Positions 32,494 through 40,084 of a stretch of 64,000 nucleotides of DNA are shown in pieces. Every line of letters starts with the position of its first letter. Position 1 is the first letter of the stretch. The notes beneath the pieces are model-generated. The model was not told where the DNA came from, did not search any database, and was given only the letters and a program-made list of their open reading frames with translations. The position numbers were made by a program, and so were the translations under genes. Source of the DNA: Arthrobacter sp. OV608 (lineage in GTDB: Bacteria > Actinomycetota > Actinomycetes > Actinomycetales > Micrococcaceae); assembly GCA_900110595.1 (NCBI GenBank), contig FOEZ01000002.1:248001-312000 (forward strand), written 5' to 3'.

Positions 32494-34413
32494 CTAGAAG
32501 GGGATGAGTCCGGCAAGGGCGGGCAGGAACGTGCTGAACCACGGGACGGCCGCGAGCACCAGCAGGCCGAGGAACACGGCGATCAGGTAGGGCCAGAAGT
32601 GTTTAAGGCTCCGTTCCACCGTTTCGTGCCCCGTGGCGCAGGCAACGTAGAAGCCGACGCCGGCGGGCGGGGCAAAGGAGCCGATGCCCATGGAGATGAT
32701 CAGCACCATGGCGTACTGCACCGGGTTGACGCCGAAGTCGACGGCGATGGGCAGCAGCAGCGGCGCGAAGATCAGGACAGCGGGGAGGCCTTCGAGCAAC
32801 TGGCCCATGATCACCAGCAGCACGATGGTGAAGAGCATAAAGAGCAGCGGGGAATCACCCAGCCCTGACATGAGGTCATGGATCTGCTGGGAGACGCCGG
32901 CAACAGCGAGGGTCTGGGCCAGGGGCGAGGCCGCGGCGATGATGAACAGCACCATGCCCGCCGTCGTGGTGGTTTCCCGCAGCGTGTCACCCAGCAGCTT
33001 CCGGCTGCCACGACGGTACGCTGCGGCGAGGATGAACGCGTAGGCCACTGCCACCGAGGACACTTCGGTGGGGGTGGCGAAGCCGCTGAGGATGCCGACC
33101 ACCATGCCCACCGGGAGCAGCAGGGTGGGGATGGCGAAGAACGTCGCTGTACCGCGGGCCCGCCAGGTGGCCTTGGGGCTGGCGACGCCGCCCTGCTTCT
33201 TGGCCCGCAGGAAGACCAGCGCCATGACCACCAGGGCCAGGAAGGCCGCCGGAACGAAGCCGGCCAGGAAGAGCGTGGTGGTGGAGATGGTGGTGATGGA
33301 GCCGAGGATGAGCAGCACGATGCTCGGCGGAATGGTTTCACCCATGATCGCCGAGGCGGACAGGACGGCCACCACTTCGCCGCGGGGGTACTTCCGCTCT
33401 TCGAGCATGCCGCGCATGGTGGTGCCCACTGCCGCGACGTCTGCCACCTTTGAACCGGAGATGCCGGAGAAGATGTACATGGTGACGACGACCACCTGGA
33501 GGAGGCCACCGCGGAGGTGTCCGATGAGGGCGTCCACGAGCCGTGCCAGCGGAAGGGTCAGTCCGGCGGAGTTCATCACGGTTCCGGCGAGGATGAAGAA
33601 GGGGATGGCCAGCAGGACGAAGCCTTTGGCCCCGGATGCCATACCGATGGGGATGGCACTGATTTCGGAGATGCCGCCGAGGTACAGGTAGATTCCGGAG
33701 GCCAGGGCCAGGACGAAGGCGATGGGCAGGCCGAGGAACAGCAGGATGAACAGGACTGCCAGGACCACGGCGAGGAGTACGTTGGGGGACGCGTAGTAGA
33801 ACAGCGGCTGGGCCATGGCCACGAGGGCAAAGAGGACAGCTGTAATGCCTGCGGCCACCAGTACGGGCCGGCGTTCCTGGCGCCACAGTTTCAGCAGGGC
33901 GAACCAGGCGATGAGGACCATGCCGAGGGAGAAGGGCAGTGAGACCCAGAAGACGGGCAGCTGCAGGATGGGTGTCTTCTCTTCGATCTGCTGGACCAGG
34001 GTGGGAACAAAGAGGGCGAAGGTGCCGGCGCTCATCACCAGGACGAGCCAGTCCACGAGGGCCGCCAGGTAGGGCTTCCAGGCCGCGGGGAGGCGCATGA
34101 TGAGGGCCTGGACGGACATGTGCGCGCCCTTGGGGTACGCGATGGCGCCGCCGATGAAGGCGATGGTCAGGAGCGCGATTTCGGAGACTTCCTGCGTCCA
34201 GAGCACGGAGTCGCCGGTAATGACCCTGATCATGATGTTCAGCAGGATGACCACGAGTTCTGCGATGATGGCCGCACCCACCACACCTTCGAGGGCCTTA
34301 TCGAACCACAGTGCGCCGCTCCAGCGCGGCGGGACGTGGTCATGGTGGAGGATTTCTTCCGCGTCTGAGGGGATGACCTCCTCTATTTCCTCGGGGGTAT
34401 TGATGTGTTTCAT
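32494..34413 (-). CDS. dctM: TRAP transporter permease, fused small and large subunits (DctQM)
   Basis: 639 aa. Residues 38-190 are the DctQ small subunit (four helices; VLWTQEVSEIALLTIAFIGG, KGAHMSVQALIMRLP). Residues 205-639 are the DctM large subunit (GLPIAFVLALASGIYLYLGG, VLLAIPFFILAGTVMNSAGL, FSGISGSKVADVAAVGTTMR, IMGETIPPSIVLLILGSITT, GIGSFAPPAGVGFYVACATG). Fused DctQM proteins are a known variant. The complex imports a carboxylate with sodium or proton symport, using the DctP protein encoded just upstream. A hairpin separates the two genes, probably reducing permease relative to binding protein. Confidence 0.95.
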   Translation of the reverse strand: MKHINTPEEIEEVIPSDAEEILHHDHVPPRWSGALWFDKALEGVVGAAIIAELVVILLNIMIRVITGDSVLWTQEVSEIALLTIAFIGGAIAYPKGAHMSVQALIMRLPAAWKPYLAALVDWLVLVMSAGTFALFVPTLVQQIEEKTPILQLPVFWVSLPFSLGMVLIAWFALLKLWRQERRPVLVAAGITAVLFALVAMAQPLFYYASPNVLLAVVLAVLFILLFLGLPIAFVLALASGIYLYLGGISEISAIPIGMASGAKGFVLLAIPFFILAGTVMNSAGLTLPLARLVDALIGHLRGGLLQVVVVTMYIFSGISGSKVADVAAVGTTMRGMLEERKYPRGEVVAVLSASAIMGETIPPSIVLLILGSITTISTTTLFLAGFVPAAFLALVVMALVFLRAKKQGGVASPKATWRARGTATFFAIPTLLLPVGMVVGILSGFATPTEVSSVAVAYAFILAAAYRRGSRKLLGDTLRETTTTAGMVLFIIAAASPLAQTLAVAGVSQQIHDLMSGLGDSPLLFMLFTIVLLVIMGQLLEGLPAVLIFAPLLLPIAVDFGVNPVQYAMVLIISMGIGSFAPPAGVGFYVACATGHETVERSLKHFWPYLIAVFLGLLVLAAVPWFSTFLPALAGLIPF

Positions 34414-34461
34414 GTGTCTTCTTCCGGACTGTCGACGTTGAGAGTGGGATGCGGTGGGCGG

Positions 34462-34490
34462 GGTCCGGGGAGCGGTGGGCTCCCCGGACC
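34462..34490 (-). terminator. Hairpin between dctP and dctQM
   Basis: Perfect 12-bp stem GGTCCGGGGAGC/GCTCCCCGGACC with a 5-base loop, eight bases after the dctP stop on the minus strand. No U-tract, so it probably acts as an attenuator or mRNA stabiliser that keeps the binding protein in excess over the permease. Confidence 0.65.
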
Positions 34491-34497
34491 GCGCGTG

Positions 34498-35532
34498 CTA
34501 CTTGCTGGCGTTGAAGGCGACTGCCTGGTCGAAGAACTCTTTGCCGATCAGGTTTGAGAACTCCGGGTAGAGGCTCTTGGAGGCGGCTTTGAATTCTTCG
34601 AGGCCGGCGGCGCTGACCTCGTTGGCCTGCATGCCCTTGGCCTTCAGCTCGTCCAGCTGCTTCTTGGACTGCTCCTCGTCATAGCCGGTCTTGTACGTTG
34701 CCGTCTCTTCCGAGGCCTCGGTGACGGCCTTCTTCTGGTCCTCGGACAGGCTGTCCCACTTCTTGGAGGACAGCGCCAGGACCCAGGCGTCGTTGATGTG
34801 GTTGGTCAGGGAGACGTACTTCTGGACCTCGGAGAACTTGTTGGTCCACGGTACTTCGATGGGGTTTTCCTGCCCGTCGATGGTGCCGGTCTGCAGGCCG
34901 GTGAAGACCTCGGAGAACGCCATGGTGGTGGGGCTGGCGCCGAGCTTGGTGAAGTAGTCAGTCCACAGCGTGTTGCCGGGGACGCGGATTTTCAGGCCCT
35001 TCAGGTCCGAAGGCTGCTGGATGGGCCGGACCGAGTTGGTGATCTCCCGGCCGGTGCGGGTCAGGAAGCTGAGCGCAACGGTGTCCTTTTCTTTCAGCTT
35101 GTCCTTCAGTTCCTTGCCGGGCTCGCCGTTCAGGAAAGCTGCCTCCTCCTTGGTGTCCTTGAAGAGGTAGGGGATACTGATCGCGTTCATCTCCGGCACC
35201 ACCGAGGCGTACACCGACGTCGAGAGGATCAGGGCGTCCAGGGACCCTCCCTGCAGGCGGGTGACGGCGGCGTTCTGGTCGCCGCTGAAGCTGGTTCCAT
35301 TGGGAACCACCGTGACGGTCACGGAACCATTGGACGACTTCTTGACCTGGTCGGCAAAGTGCTGTGCGGAGACGCCCACCGAGGAGGTGAGCGGGTCCGG
35401 GATGGAGAGCTGGATTTTGGCGGGCGGAGCGCCAGTCCCGCCGGCGGGAGCTCCGGAGGCGCAGCCGGCGAGGACTGAGGCTGCCAGGGTGCAGGCGAGC
35501 ACCCCGGTGAGGGCGCGGGTCTTGGAATTCAT
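34498..35532 (-). CDS. dctP: TRAP transporter substrate-binding protein (DctP family)
   Basis: 344 aa lipoprotein: signal peptide with lipobox VLAGC (Cys about residue 24), then the DctP fold (KIQLSIPDPLTSSVGVSAQH, NEMNAISIPYLFK-type core, GLKIRVPGNTLWTDYFTKLG, FSEVFTGLQTGTIDGQENPI, YVSLTNHINDAWVLALSSKK). The conserved arginine of the substrate carboxylate clamp lies in LKGLKIRVPG. It captures a carboxylate outside the membrane and hands it to DctQM. It is the second gene of the leftward operon that starts at the LacI-type operator. Confidence 0.93.
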   Translation of the reverse strand: MNSKTRALTGVLACTLAASVLAGCASGAPAGGTGAPPAKIQLSIPDPLTSSVGVSAQHFADQVKKSSNGSVTVTVVPNGTSFSGDQNAAVTRLQGGSLDALILSTSVYASVVPEMNAISIPYLFKDTKEEAAFLNGEPGKELKDKLKEKDTVALSFLTRTGREITNSVRPIQQPSDLKGLKIRVPGNTLWTDYFTKLGASPTTMAFSEVFTGLQTGTIDGQENPIEVPWTNKFSEVQKYVSLTNHINDAWVLALSSKKWDSLSEDQKKAVTEASEETATYKTGYDEEQSKKQLDELKAKGMQANEVSAAGLEEFKAASKSLYPEFSNLIGKEFFDQAVAFNASK

Positions 35533-35622
35533 GTGAAGCCTTTCTTCTTTGGAAGGAGTCTTGTTCCGGAGGCGTGAACGCTGTGAGGTCCATTGCCGCG
35601 CCCGGGGGCAGTGCGTGGATGG

Positions 35623-36975
35623 TTAGGCGGTGACTGCGGTTTCCGAGACGAGGGCTTCGGTTTCCCGGCGGAGCTCAAGGGCCTGGGCCAGGGAGTCATC
35701 CATGATGACATCGTCCCAGCCGACGATGCCGCCCTTGGGGACGTCGTTGCGCAGTTCCACGTGGTGGGCCAAGGCCACCGGGAGCGCACCTGTTGCCACA
35801 GAGTGCTTCGCGGACACCAGCTGGCCCCAGACCGTGTACCCGCCTTCGCCGTCGAGGAACTCGCCGGCTTTGAGGTCCTTCTTGGCGGTGGCAACGACGT
35901 CGCCGAAGAACCCGATGGGGGCACCGGTGGCAACTCCGCGGAGGACCGCGTTGGCGATGGACATGTTCAGTTCCAGGCCCACGTAGTGGTAGGGACGGTA
36001 GAGCGCCGCGTACAAGCCGGTGGGGTCCGGGTGCCAGGGGTACTCGTTGAAGCAGCCGGAGACGTAGTCGTTGGTGGCCTTGACGACGACGAACACGCCT
36101 TCCTGGGTGTTGTGGGGGATCCAGGTGCCGTCGCGCTTGACGCTGGACATGACCTCAACGCTGCCTTCGTGGGCGAGGACTCCCCCGACGTCGGCCGGGC
36201 GGCAGATGGTGGCGATCTCCTCGACGTCCCCCGGAGTGAAGGTCAGCCCGGAGTCAGAAGGTACCAGTCCGGCGCCGTTGGCCACGGCCGCCATTTCGAT
36301 GGAGGCCTTGGTGCCGTCACGGAAGGAGGTGTGCATGTTGGGGTTCAGCTGCCCGGAATCGGTCAGTTCCTTGGAGAACTCCCAGTTCTCCCACACGTTG
36401 TCCGGGTTCATCTCGTGGTAGTGCTCAAGGAACTTGGCGCCCTTGCCGGCACAGACGACGTCGAAGCCGCTGGTGCGTGCCCAGTCCACCAGTTCCATGA
36501 TCAGTGCCGGCTGGTCGCCGTAGGCCATGGAGTAGACGACGCCGGCTGCTTCAGCGCGCCGGGCCAGGGCCGGGCCGGCCAGCGCGTCCGCCTCGACGGT
36601 GACCATGATGATGTGCTTTTTGGTGTCGATGGCGCGCAGGGCGTGCTTCACGCCGACGATCGGGTTGCCTGTCGCCTCGACAATGATGTCGATGTCCACA
36701 TCGAACAGCTCATCGGCGTTGGCGATGATGGCCGTTGAGCGGTCCCTCATCGCGGTGGCGATGTCCGGAGCAATCTGGTTCTTCGGCCATCCCACCAGGT
36801 CAAAGGCGCCTTCTGCACGCTTGACGTTGATATCGGCGATCGCCACCACATGGATTCCGGGGATGTTGTTCGCCTGGGCCAGGTACATGGTGCCGTAGCG
36901 GCCGGCTCCAATAAGTCCGACGCGGATGGGGCGGCCATCTTGCTCACGGTCGCTCAGAAGCTTGTGAAGGTTCAT
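35623..36975 (-). CDS. NAD(P)-binding oxidoreductase with SAF domain (homoserine dehydrogenase-like)
   Basis: 450 aa from ATG 36975; the frame extends to 37119 but would run through the operator. N-terminal Rossmann fold (IRVGLIGAGRYGTMYLAQAN, VVAIADINVKRAEGAF), the middle catalytic part (DIIVEATGNPIVGVKHALRA, KHIIMVTVEADALAGPALAR, VCAGKGAKFLEHYHEMNP) and a C-terminal SAF domain (DVVATAKKDLKAGEFLDGEG, HHVELRNDVPKGGIVGWDDV). Relatives occur in catabolic loci for branched or acid sugars; reaction not assigned here. First gene of the leftward TRAP operon, so probably acts on the imported substrate or its first product. Confidence 0.82.
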   Translation of the reverse strand: MNLHKLLSDREQDGRPIRVGLIGAGRYGTMYLAQANNIPGIHVVAIADINVKRAEGAFDLVGWPKNQIAPDIATAMRDRSTAIIANADELFDVDIDIIVEATGNPIVGVKHALRAIDTKKHIIMVTVEADALAGPALARRAEAAGVVYSMAYGDQPALIMELVDWARTSGFDVVCAGKGAKFLEHYHEMNPDNVWENWEFSKELTDSGQLNPNMHTSFRDGTKASIEMAAVANGAGLVPSDSGLTFTPGDVEEIATICRPADVGGVLAHEGSVEVMSSVKRDGTWIPHNTQEGVFVVVKATNDYVSGCFNEYPWHPDPTGLYAALYRPYHYVGLELNMSIANAVLRGVATGAPIGFFGDVVATAKKDLKAGEFLDGEGGYTVWGQLVSAKHSVATGALPVALAHHVELRNDVPKGGIVGWDDVIMDDSLAQALELRRETEALVSETAVTA

Positions 36976-37069
36976 GGGGATCTCTCTGCTTGCGTTCAGC
37001 GCGGAAGCATCCTCCACCGGGAGTTGGCGGAGCAACTTCTTCGTCGCTAACTGGAATTCTCGAACCGGA

Positions 37070-37085
37070 GTGGAACCGGTTCCAC
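37070..37085. promoter_or_regulatory. LacI/GalR-type operator
   Basis: Perfect 16-bp palindrome GTGGAACCGGTTCCAC with the central CCGG typical of LacI-family sites. It lies 94 bases upstream of the leftward oxidoreductase start and 120 bases upstream of the lacI-type start. One site could control both the catabolic/transport operon and the regulator's own operon. A possible half-site, CGAACCGG, is at 37061-37068. Confidence 0.85.
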
Positions 37086-37205
37086 ATTTGTACCAGTCGG
37101 TGTTAGGCTGTGTCAACAATCACTTCGCAGGGCCAAAAGGTCTGCCGGATACGGCGGACCGGAGCAGATGCGGGGACCGCTACACGATTTGAAAGAGGAG
37201 GAGCA

Positions 37206-38240
37206 ATGAAGAAGCCCCCAACAATTCGCGATGTCGCAGCGGCGGCGGGCGTCTCAGTCTCCGTCGTATCCCGCGTCCTGAACCCGGAGTCGGGGCCGGT
37301 AGCTCCGGCAAAGCGCGAAACGGTGCTGAGAGTCATCGAGGAACTGGCGTACCGGCCGCGCGCCGCCGCCCGCGAGTTGAGCGTGGGCAGCACACCCACG
37401 GTGGGTCTGGTGGTGGCGGACCTCGCCAACCCGTTCTTTGCCCAGCTTGCGGACCGCATCGTGTGGGAGGCCCGCAGCCACGGCGTGCAGGTGATGGTCA
37501 TGACCACGCAGGAGGACCCCCACCTCGAGGCCGATTCGCTTGACACGCTCCTGGATCGCTCCGTGGCCGGAGTCATCGCCACGCCCACGGGCGCGAACAT
37601 TGAAAAGTGGGCGCGCCTGCAATCCATGGGCGTGGACGTGGTCTTTGTGGACCGCACCATCCCCGAACTGGGGAACGTCGACGTCGTAAGCATTGCAAAC
37701 GTCGACTCTGCCCGGCGGGCCACCGAATACCTGCTCAGCCTGGGGCACAAGCGCATCGGCCTTATTTCCGGGCCCGTCACCACATCCACGGGGCGGGCAA
37801 GGATCGAGGGGTACCAGAGCGCCCACGAGACCTACTCGGTCAGTATGGATCCCCAGCTGATACGCGATGTGCCGTTCCGGGGAGAGGGTGGAGGTGACGC
37901 GGTAGGGTCCCTCCTGGCCCTCCCTGAGCGTCCCACCGGCCTCATCGTGGCCAACACCGCCCAGGTGCAGAGCTCCGTTCGGCGCCTCATCCAGACAGGC
38001 GTGCAAATACCGGAGGATCTCTCGGTCATAGTCTTTGACGACAATCCATGGACCGAGCTGACCACTCCCCCGCTCAGCGTGCTCCGCCAGCCCATCGACA
38101 TGCTCGCAGTCCATTCACTGGAACTGGTCCTGGGACGCATGCAGGGCAAACTCCCTTCCACCCCGCGCGTCATCGAGGTCAACGCAGACTTTGTCCCGCG
38201 CAGCAGCTGCTCCCCGCTCCTCCTGACACCCAGCCGATAA
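37206..38240 (+). CDS. LacI-family transcriptional regulator
   Basis: 344 aa from ATG 37206 (RBS AAAGAGGAGGAGCA). HTH at residues 5-26 (PTIRDVAAAAGVSVSVVSRV), hinge helix PRAAARELSVGSTP, then the periplasmic-binding-like sensor (VGLVVADLANPFFAQLADRI, DRSVAGVIATPTG, DVVFVDRTIPELGNVDVV, GHKRIGLISGPVTTSTGRAR, DLSVIVFDDNPWTELTTPPL). Probably represses the divergent TRAP/oxidoreductase operon and its own operon through the palindrome at 37070-37085, with release by the substrate or a metabolite. Confidence 0.93.
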   Translation: MKKPPTIRDVAAAAGVSVSVVSRVLNPESGPVAPAKRETVLRVIEELAYRPRAAARELSVGSTPTVGLVVADLANPFFAQLADRIVWEARSHGVQVMVMTTQEDPHLEADSLDTLLDRSVAGVIATPTGANIEKWARLQSMGVDVVFVDRTIPELGNVDVVSIANVDSARRATEYLLSLGHKRIGLISGPVTTSTGRARIEGYQSAHETYSVSMDPQLIRDVPFRGEGGGDAVGSLLALPERPTGLIVANTAQVQSSVRRLIQTGVQIPEDLSVIVFDDNPWTELTTPPLSVLRQPIDMLAVHSLELVLGRMQGKLPSTPRVIEVNADFVPRSSCSPLLLTPSR

Positions 38241-38249
38241 GGAAACACC

Positions 38250-38561
38250 ATGACTGTTATTGTTACCGCCATCTTCACCCCCAAAGACGGGGCGTTCGAC
38301 GACGTGGTGGCCGCCCTCTCCCCCGCTATTGCCGAAGTACATGACGAGCCCGGCTGCGAGCTTTATGCCATCCATGAGGCACCCAACGGCCAGATCGTCA
38401 TGATCGAAAAGTGGGAATCCGCGGAACTGCTGGACGCCCACGGCGCAGGGGAACCCGTCAAGCGCCTGAACGCGTCCCTCGAAGGCCTCCTGCAGGGACC
38501 CGTTGAGGTCACCCGGCTCGCGCAGATCCCCGCGGGAACAGCGCATCAGGGCACTCTGTGA
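38250..38561 (+). CDS. Antibiotic biosynthesis monooxygenase (ABM/YgiN-like) domain protein
   Basis: 103 aa, ATG 38250 nine bases after the lacI-type stop with ATAAGGAAACACC as RBS. Small ferredoxin-like dimeric barrel: TVIVTAIFTPKDGAFDDVVA, EVHDEPGCELYAIHEAPNGQ, IVMIEKWESAELLDAHGAGE. ABM proteins act as cofactor-free monooxygenases or bind quinols and small metabolites. The stop overlaps the gluconokinase start (TGATG), so the two are translated together. Role in the sugar-acid locus is unknown. Confidence 0.85.
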   Translation: MTVIVTAIFTPKDGAFDDVVAALSPAIAEVHDEPGCELYAIHEAPNGQIVMIEKWESAELLDAHGAGEPVKRLNASLEGLLQGPVEVTRLAQIPAGTAHQGTL

Positions 38562-39073
38562 TGAAGCCCGTCATTGTTGTTATGGGTGTGTGCGGAGCAG
38601 GAAAATCAACAGTGGGCGCCGCGCTTGCGGAACGCCTTGGCGCTGCATTCGTCGACTCCGATTCGCTGCACCCGCAGGCGAACGTCGAGAAGATGGCTGC
38701 CGGGACGCCGCTGACGGACGAGGACCGGTGGCCCTGGCTCGATCTGGTGGGGGCTGAGCTGGCTTCAGACCACGCTGACGGGATTGTTGTTGCCTGTTCC
38801 GCCCTGAAGCGCGACTACCGGGATGCCATCAGGGCCAAGGCTCCCTCGGCACTGTTCGTTCAACTCCAGGTGGAGCTTCCGCTCCTGCAAGAGCGTGTTG
38901 CCAAGCGGCCCGGACACTTCATGCCCGCTTCACTGCTGACCTCCCAGCTGGAGACGCTGGAGCCCCTTGAAGCGGACGAGGCAGGACTAACTGTGTCAAC
39001 GCAGGAAGGAATCGAGTCGACGGCCGACGCGATCGTCGCGCAGCTGCGCACCCCTGCGGCAGTCGCGTCCTGA
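38561..39073 (+). CDS. gntK: Gluconokinase
   Basis: 170 aa, the usual size for the GntK shikimate-kinase-like group. P-loop VMGVCGAGKSTVG, substrate part FVDSDSLHPQANVEKMAAGT, LTDEDRWPWLDLVGAEL, CSALKRDYRDAIRAKAPSAL and KRPGHFMPASLLTSQLETLE, all conserved for ATP-dependent phosphorylation of D-gluconate to 6-phosphogluconate. Its place in the LacI-type operon argues that the locus feeds the pentose phosphate pathway, or that a gluconate-like acid is the substrate. A GTG one codon upstream is an alternative start. Confidence 0.93.
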   Translation: MKPVIVVMGVCGAGKSTVGAALAERLGAAFVDSDSLHPQANVEKMAAGTPLTDEDRWPWLDLVGAELASDHADGIVVACSALKRDYRDAIRAKAPSALFVQLQVELPLLQERVAKRPGHFMPASLLTSQLETLEPLEADEAGLTVSTQEGIESTADAIVAQLRTPAAVAS

Positions 39074-39120
39074 AGCTGTTTTGGGTCTTTAGGGTGGGCG
39101 GGGGTAGTCGCTGGTCGCTA

Positions 39121-39214
39121 CCCCCGCCTGCTTTGGTTTCGCTCCCCACCCGCACCCTCGCCTCGCAAGCTCGGCCAGGGAACCCCGCGGGCGTGGGCCC
39201 GCCTCAACCACCGA
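39121..39214. repeat. Dispersed intergenic repeat, copy B
   Basis: Contains GCTCCCCACCCGCACCC, CTCGCAAGCTCGGCCAGGGA and GCGGGCGTGGGCCCG, shared with copies A (31490-31566) and C (40003-40070). It ends in CTCAACCACCG, which runs into the last codon and stop of the PaaG-like gene. Confidence 0.75.
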
Positions 39215-39983
39215 ACTGCGGCTCGCGCTTCTCCTGGAACGCCCGGATGCCCTCGGCGTAGTCGTCGGTTTTGCAGAGGCGTGCCTGCTCGGTGTTTTCC
39301 TCGGCCATGGCTTCCCACAGGCCCAGCCGCTGGTCGCGGATGTGCGCCACCAGCTCCTTGCTGGCGGTGAAGGCACCGGTGGCGCCGCGGGCCACCTTGC
39401 CCACGATCGCCCGGGTGTTCTCCAACAGTTCGTCTGCCGGCATGGCACGACTGAACAGCCCCTGGGCCACGGCCTCGTTGCCGCTGATCAGCTCGGCCGT
39501 GTAGATCAGGTCCAGCGTCCGGTGCATGCCCAGCCGCTCGGTGAAGTACCAGTGCCCGCCCGAATCCAGCGTGGCGCCCAGCTTGGCGAACGGCGAGCCG
39601 AACTTCGCGTTCTCCGCCACGTACACGACGTCCGTGGCCAGCAGCAGCCCCAGCCCCACGCCCAGGCAGGCGCCGTGGGCGGCAGCGAACGTCGGAGCCG
39701 GGAACGCGCTCATCTTCTTCAGCAGCGGCTCCACCAGCCCGCTCAGGTACGTCGCGGCGTCGTCATTTTCCGGGTTTACGCCCTGGATGTCCCGGCCCGC
39801 GCAGAAGGCGCGGCCCTCTCCCCTGAGCAGCAACGCCCGCACCTCACCGCGTGAGGCGGCGGCAGCAGCGTCGTCGTACGCCTGGGACAGCTCTGCCAGC
39901 GCCTGCTCATCCAGCGAGTTCAGCTTGTGCGGGGCGTCCAGGACCACTTCGGCGACGTTGTTGCTGATGGAGAGGGAAATCAT
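39204..39983 (-). CDS. Enoyl-CoA hydratase/isomerase (PaaG-like)
   Basis: 259 aa crotonase fold. Oxyanion-hole segments LLRGEGRAFCAGRDIQGV and FAAAHGACLGVGLGLLLATD; VAENAKFGSPFAKLGATLDS with an aspartate in the LDSGG position, matching PaaG (1,2-epoxyphenylacetyl-CoA isomerase) and differing from hydratases with Glu pairs; C-terminus AFQEKREPQFGG. It lies downstream of paaE in the same direction, 101 bp away across a repeat. It would convert the ring epoxide made by PaaABCE to the oxepin-CoA. The gene may be a general enoyl-CoA hydratase instead; the symbol is therefore withheld. Confidence 0.8.
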   Translation of the reverse strand: MISLSISNNVAEVVLDAPHKLNSLDEQALAELSQAYDDAAAAASRGEVRALLLRGEGRAFCAGRDIQGVNPENDDAATYLSGLVEPLLKKMSAFPAPTFAAAHGACLGVGLGLLLATDVVYVAENAKFGSPFAKLGATLDSGGHWYFTERLGMHRTLDLIYTAELISGNEAVAQGLFSRAMPADELLENTRAIVGKVARGATGAFTASKELVAHIRDQRLGLWEAMAEENTEQARLCKTDDYAEGIRAFQEKREPQFGG

Positions 39984-40002
39984 GGGGCTCCTTGGTTCGT
40001 CC

Positions 40003-40070
40003 GTGTCCCCACCCGCACCCTAACCTCGCAAGCTCGGCCAGGGAACCCTGCGGGCGTGTACCCGGACTCA
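40003..40070. repeat. Dispersed intergenic repeat, copy C
   Basis: CCCCACCCGCACCC, CTCGCAAGCTCGGCCAGGGA and CTGCGGGCGTG match copies A and B; the end is diverged (TACCCGGACTCAATTG). It fills the gap between paaE and the PaaG-like gene. Confidence 0.72.
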
Positions 40071-40084
40071 ATTGTTAGTAGAAA

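Noticed and set aside
32449..35478. Long plus-strand open frames opposite the TRAP transporter genes
   Set aside because: Gly/Gln/His-rich mirror translations of membrane-protein codons; the minus-strand genes are certain.
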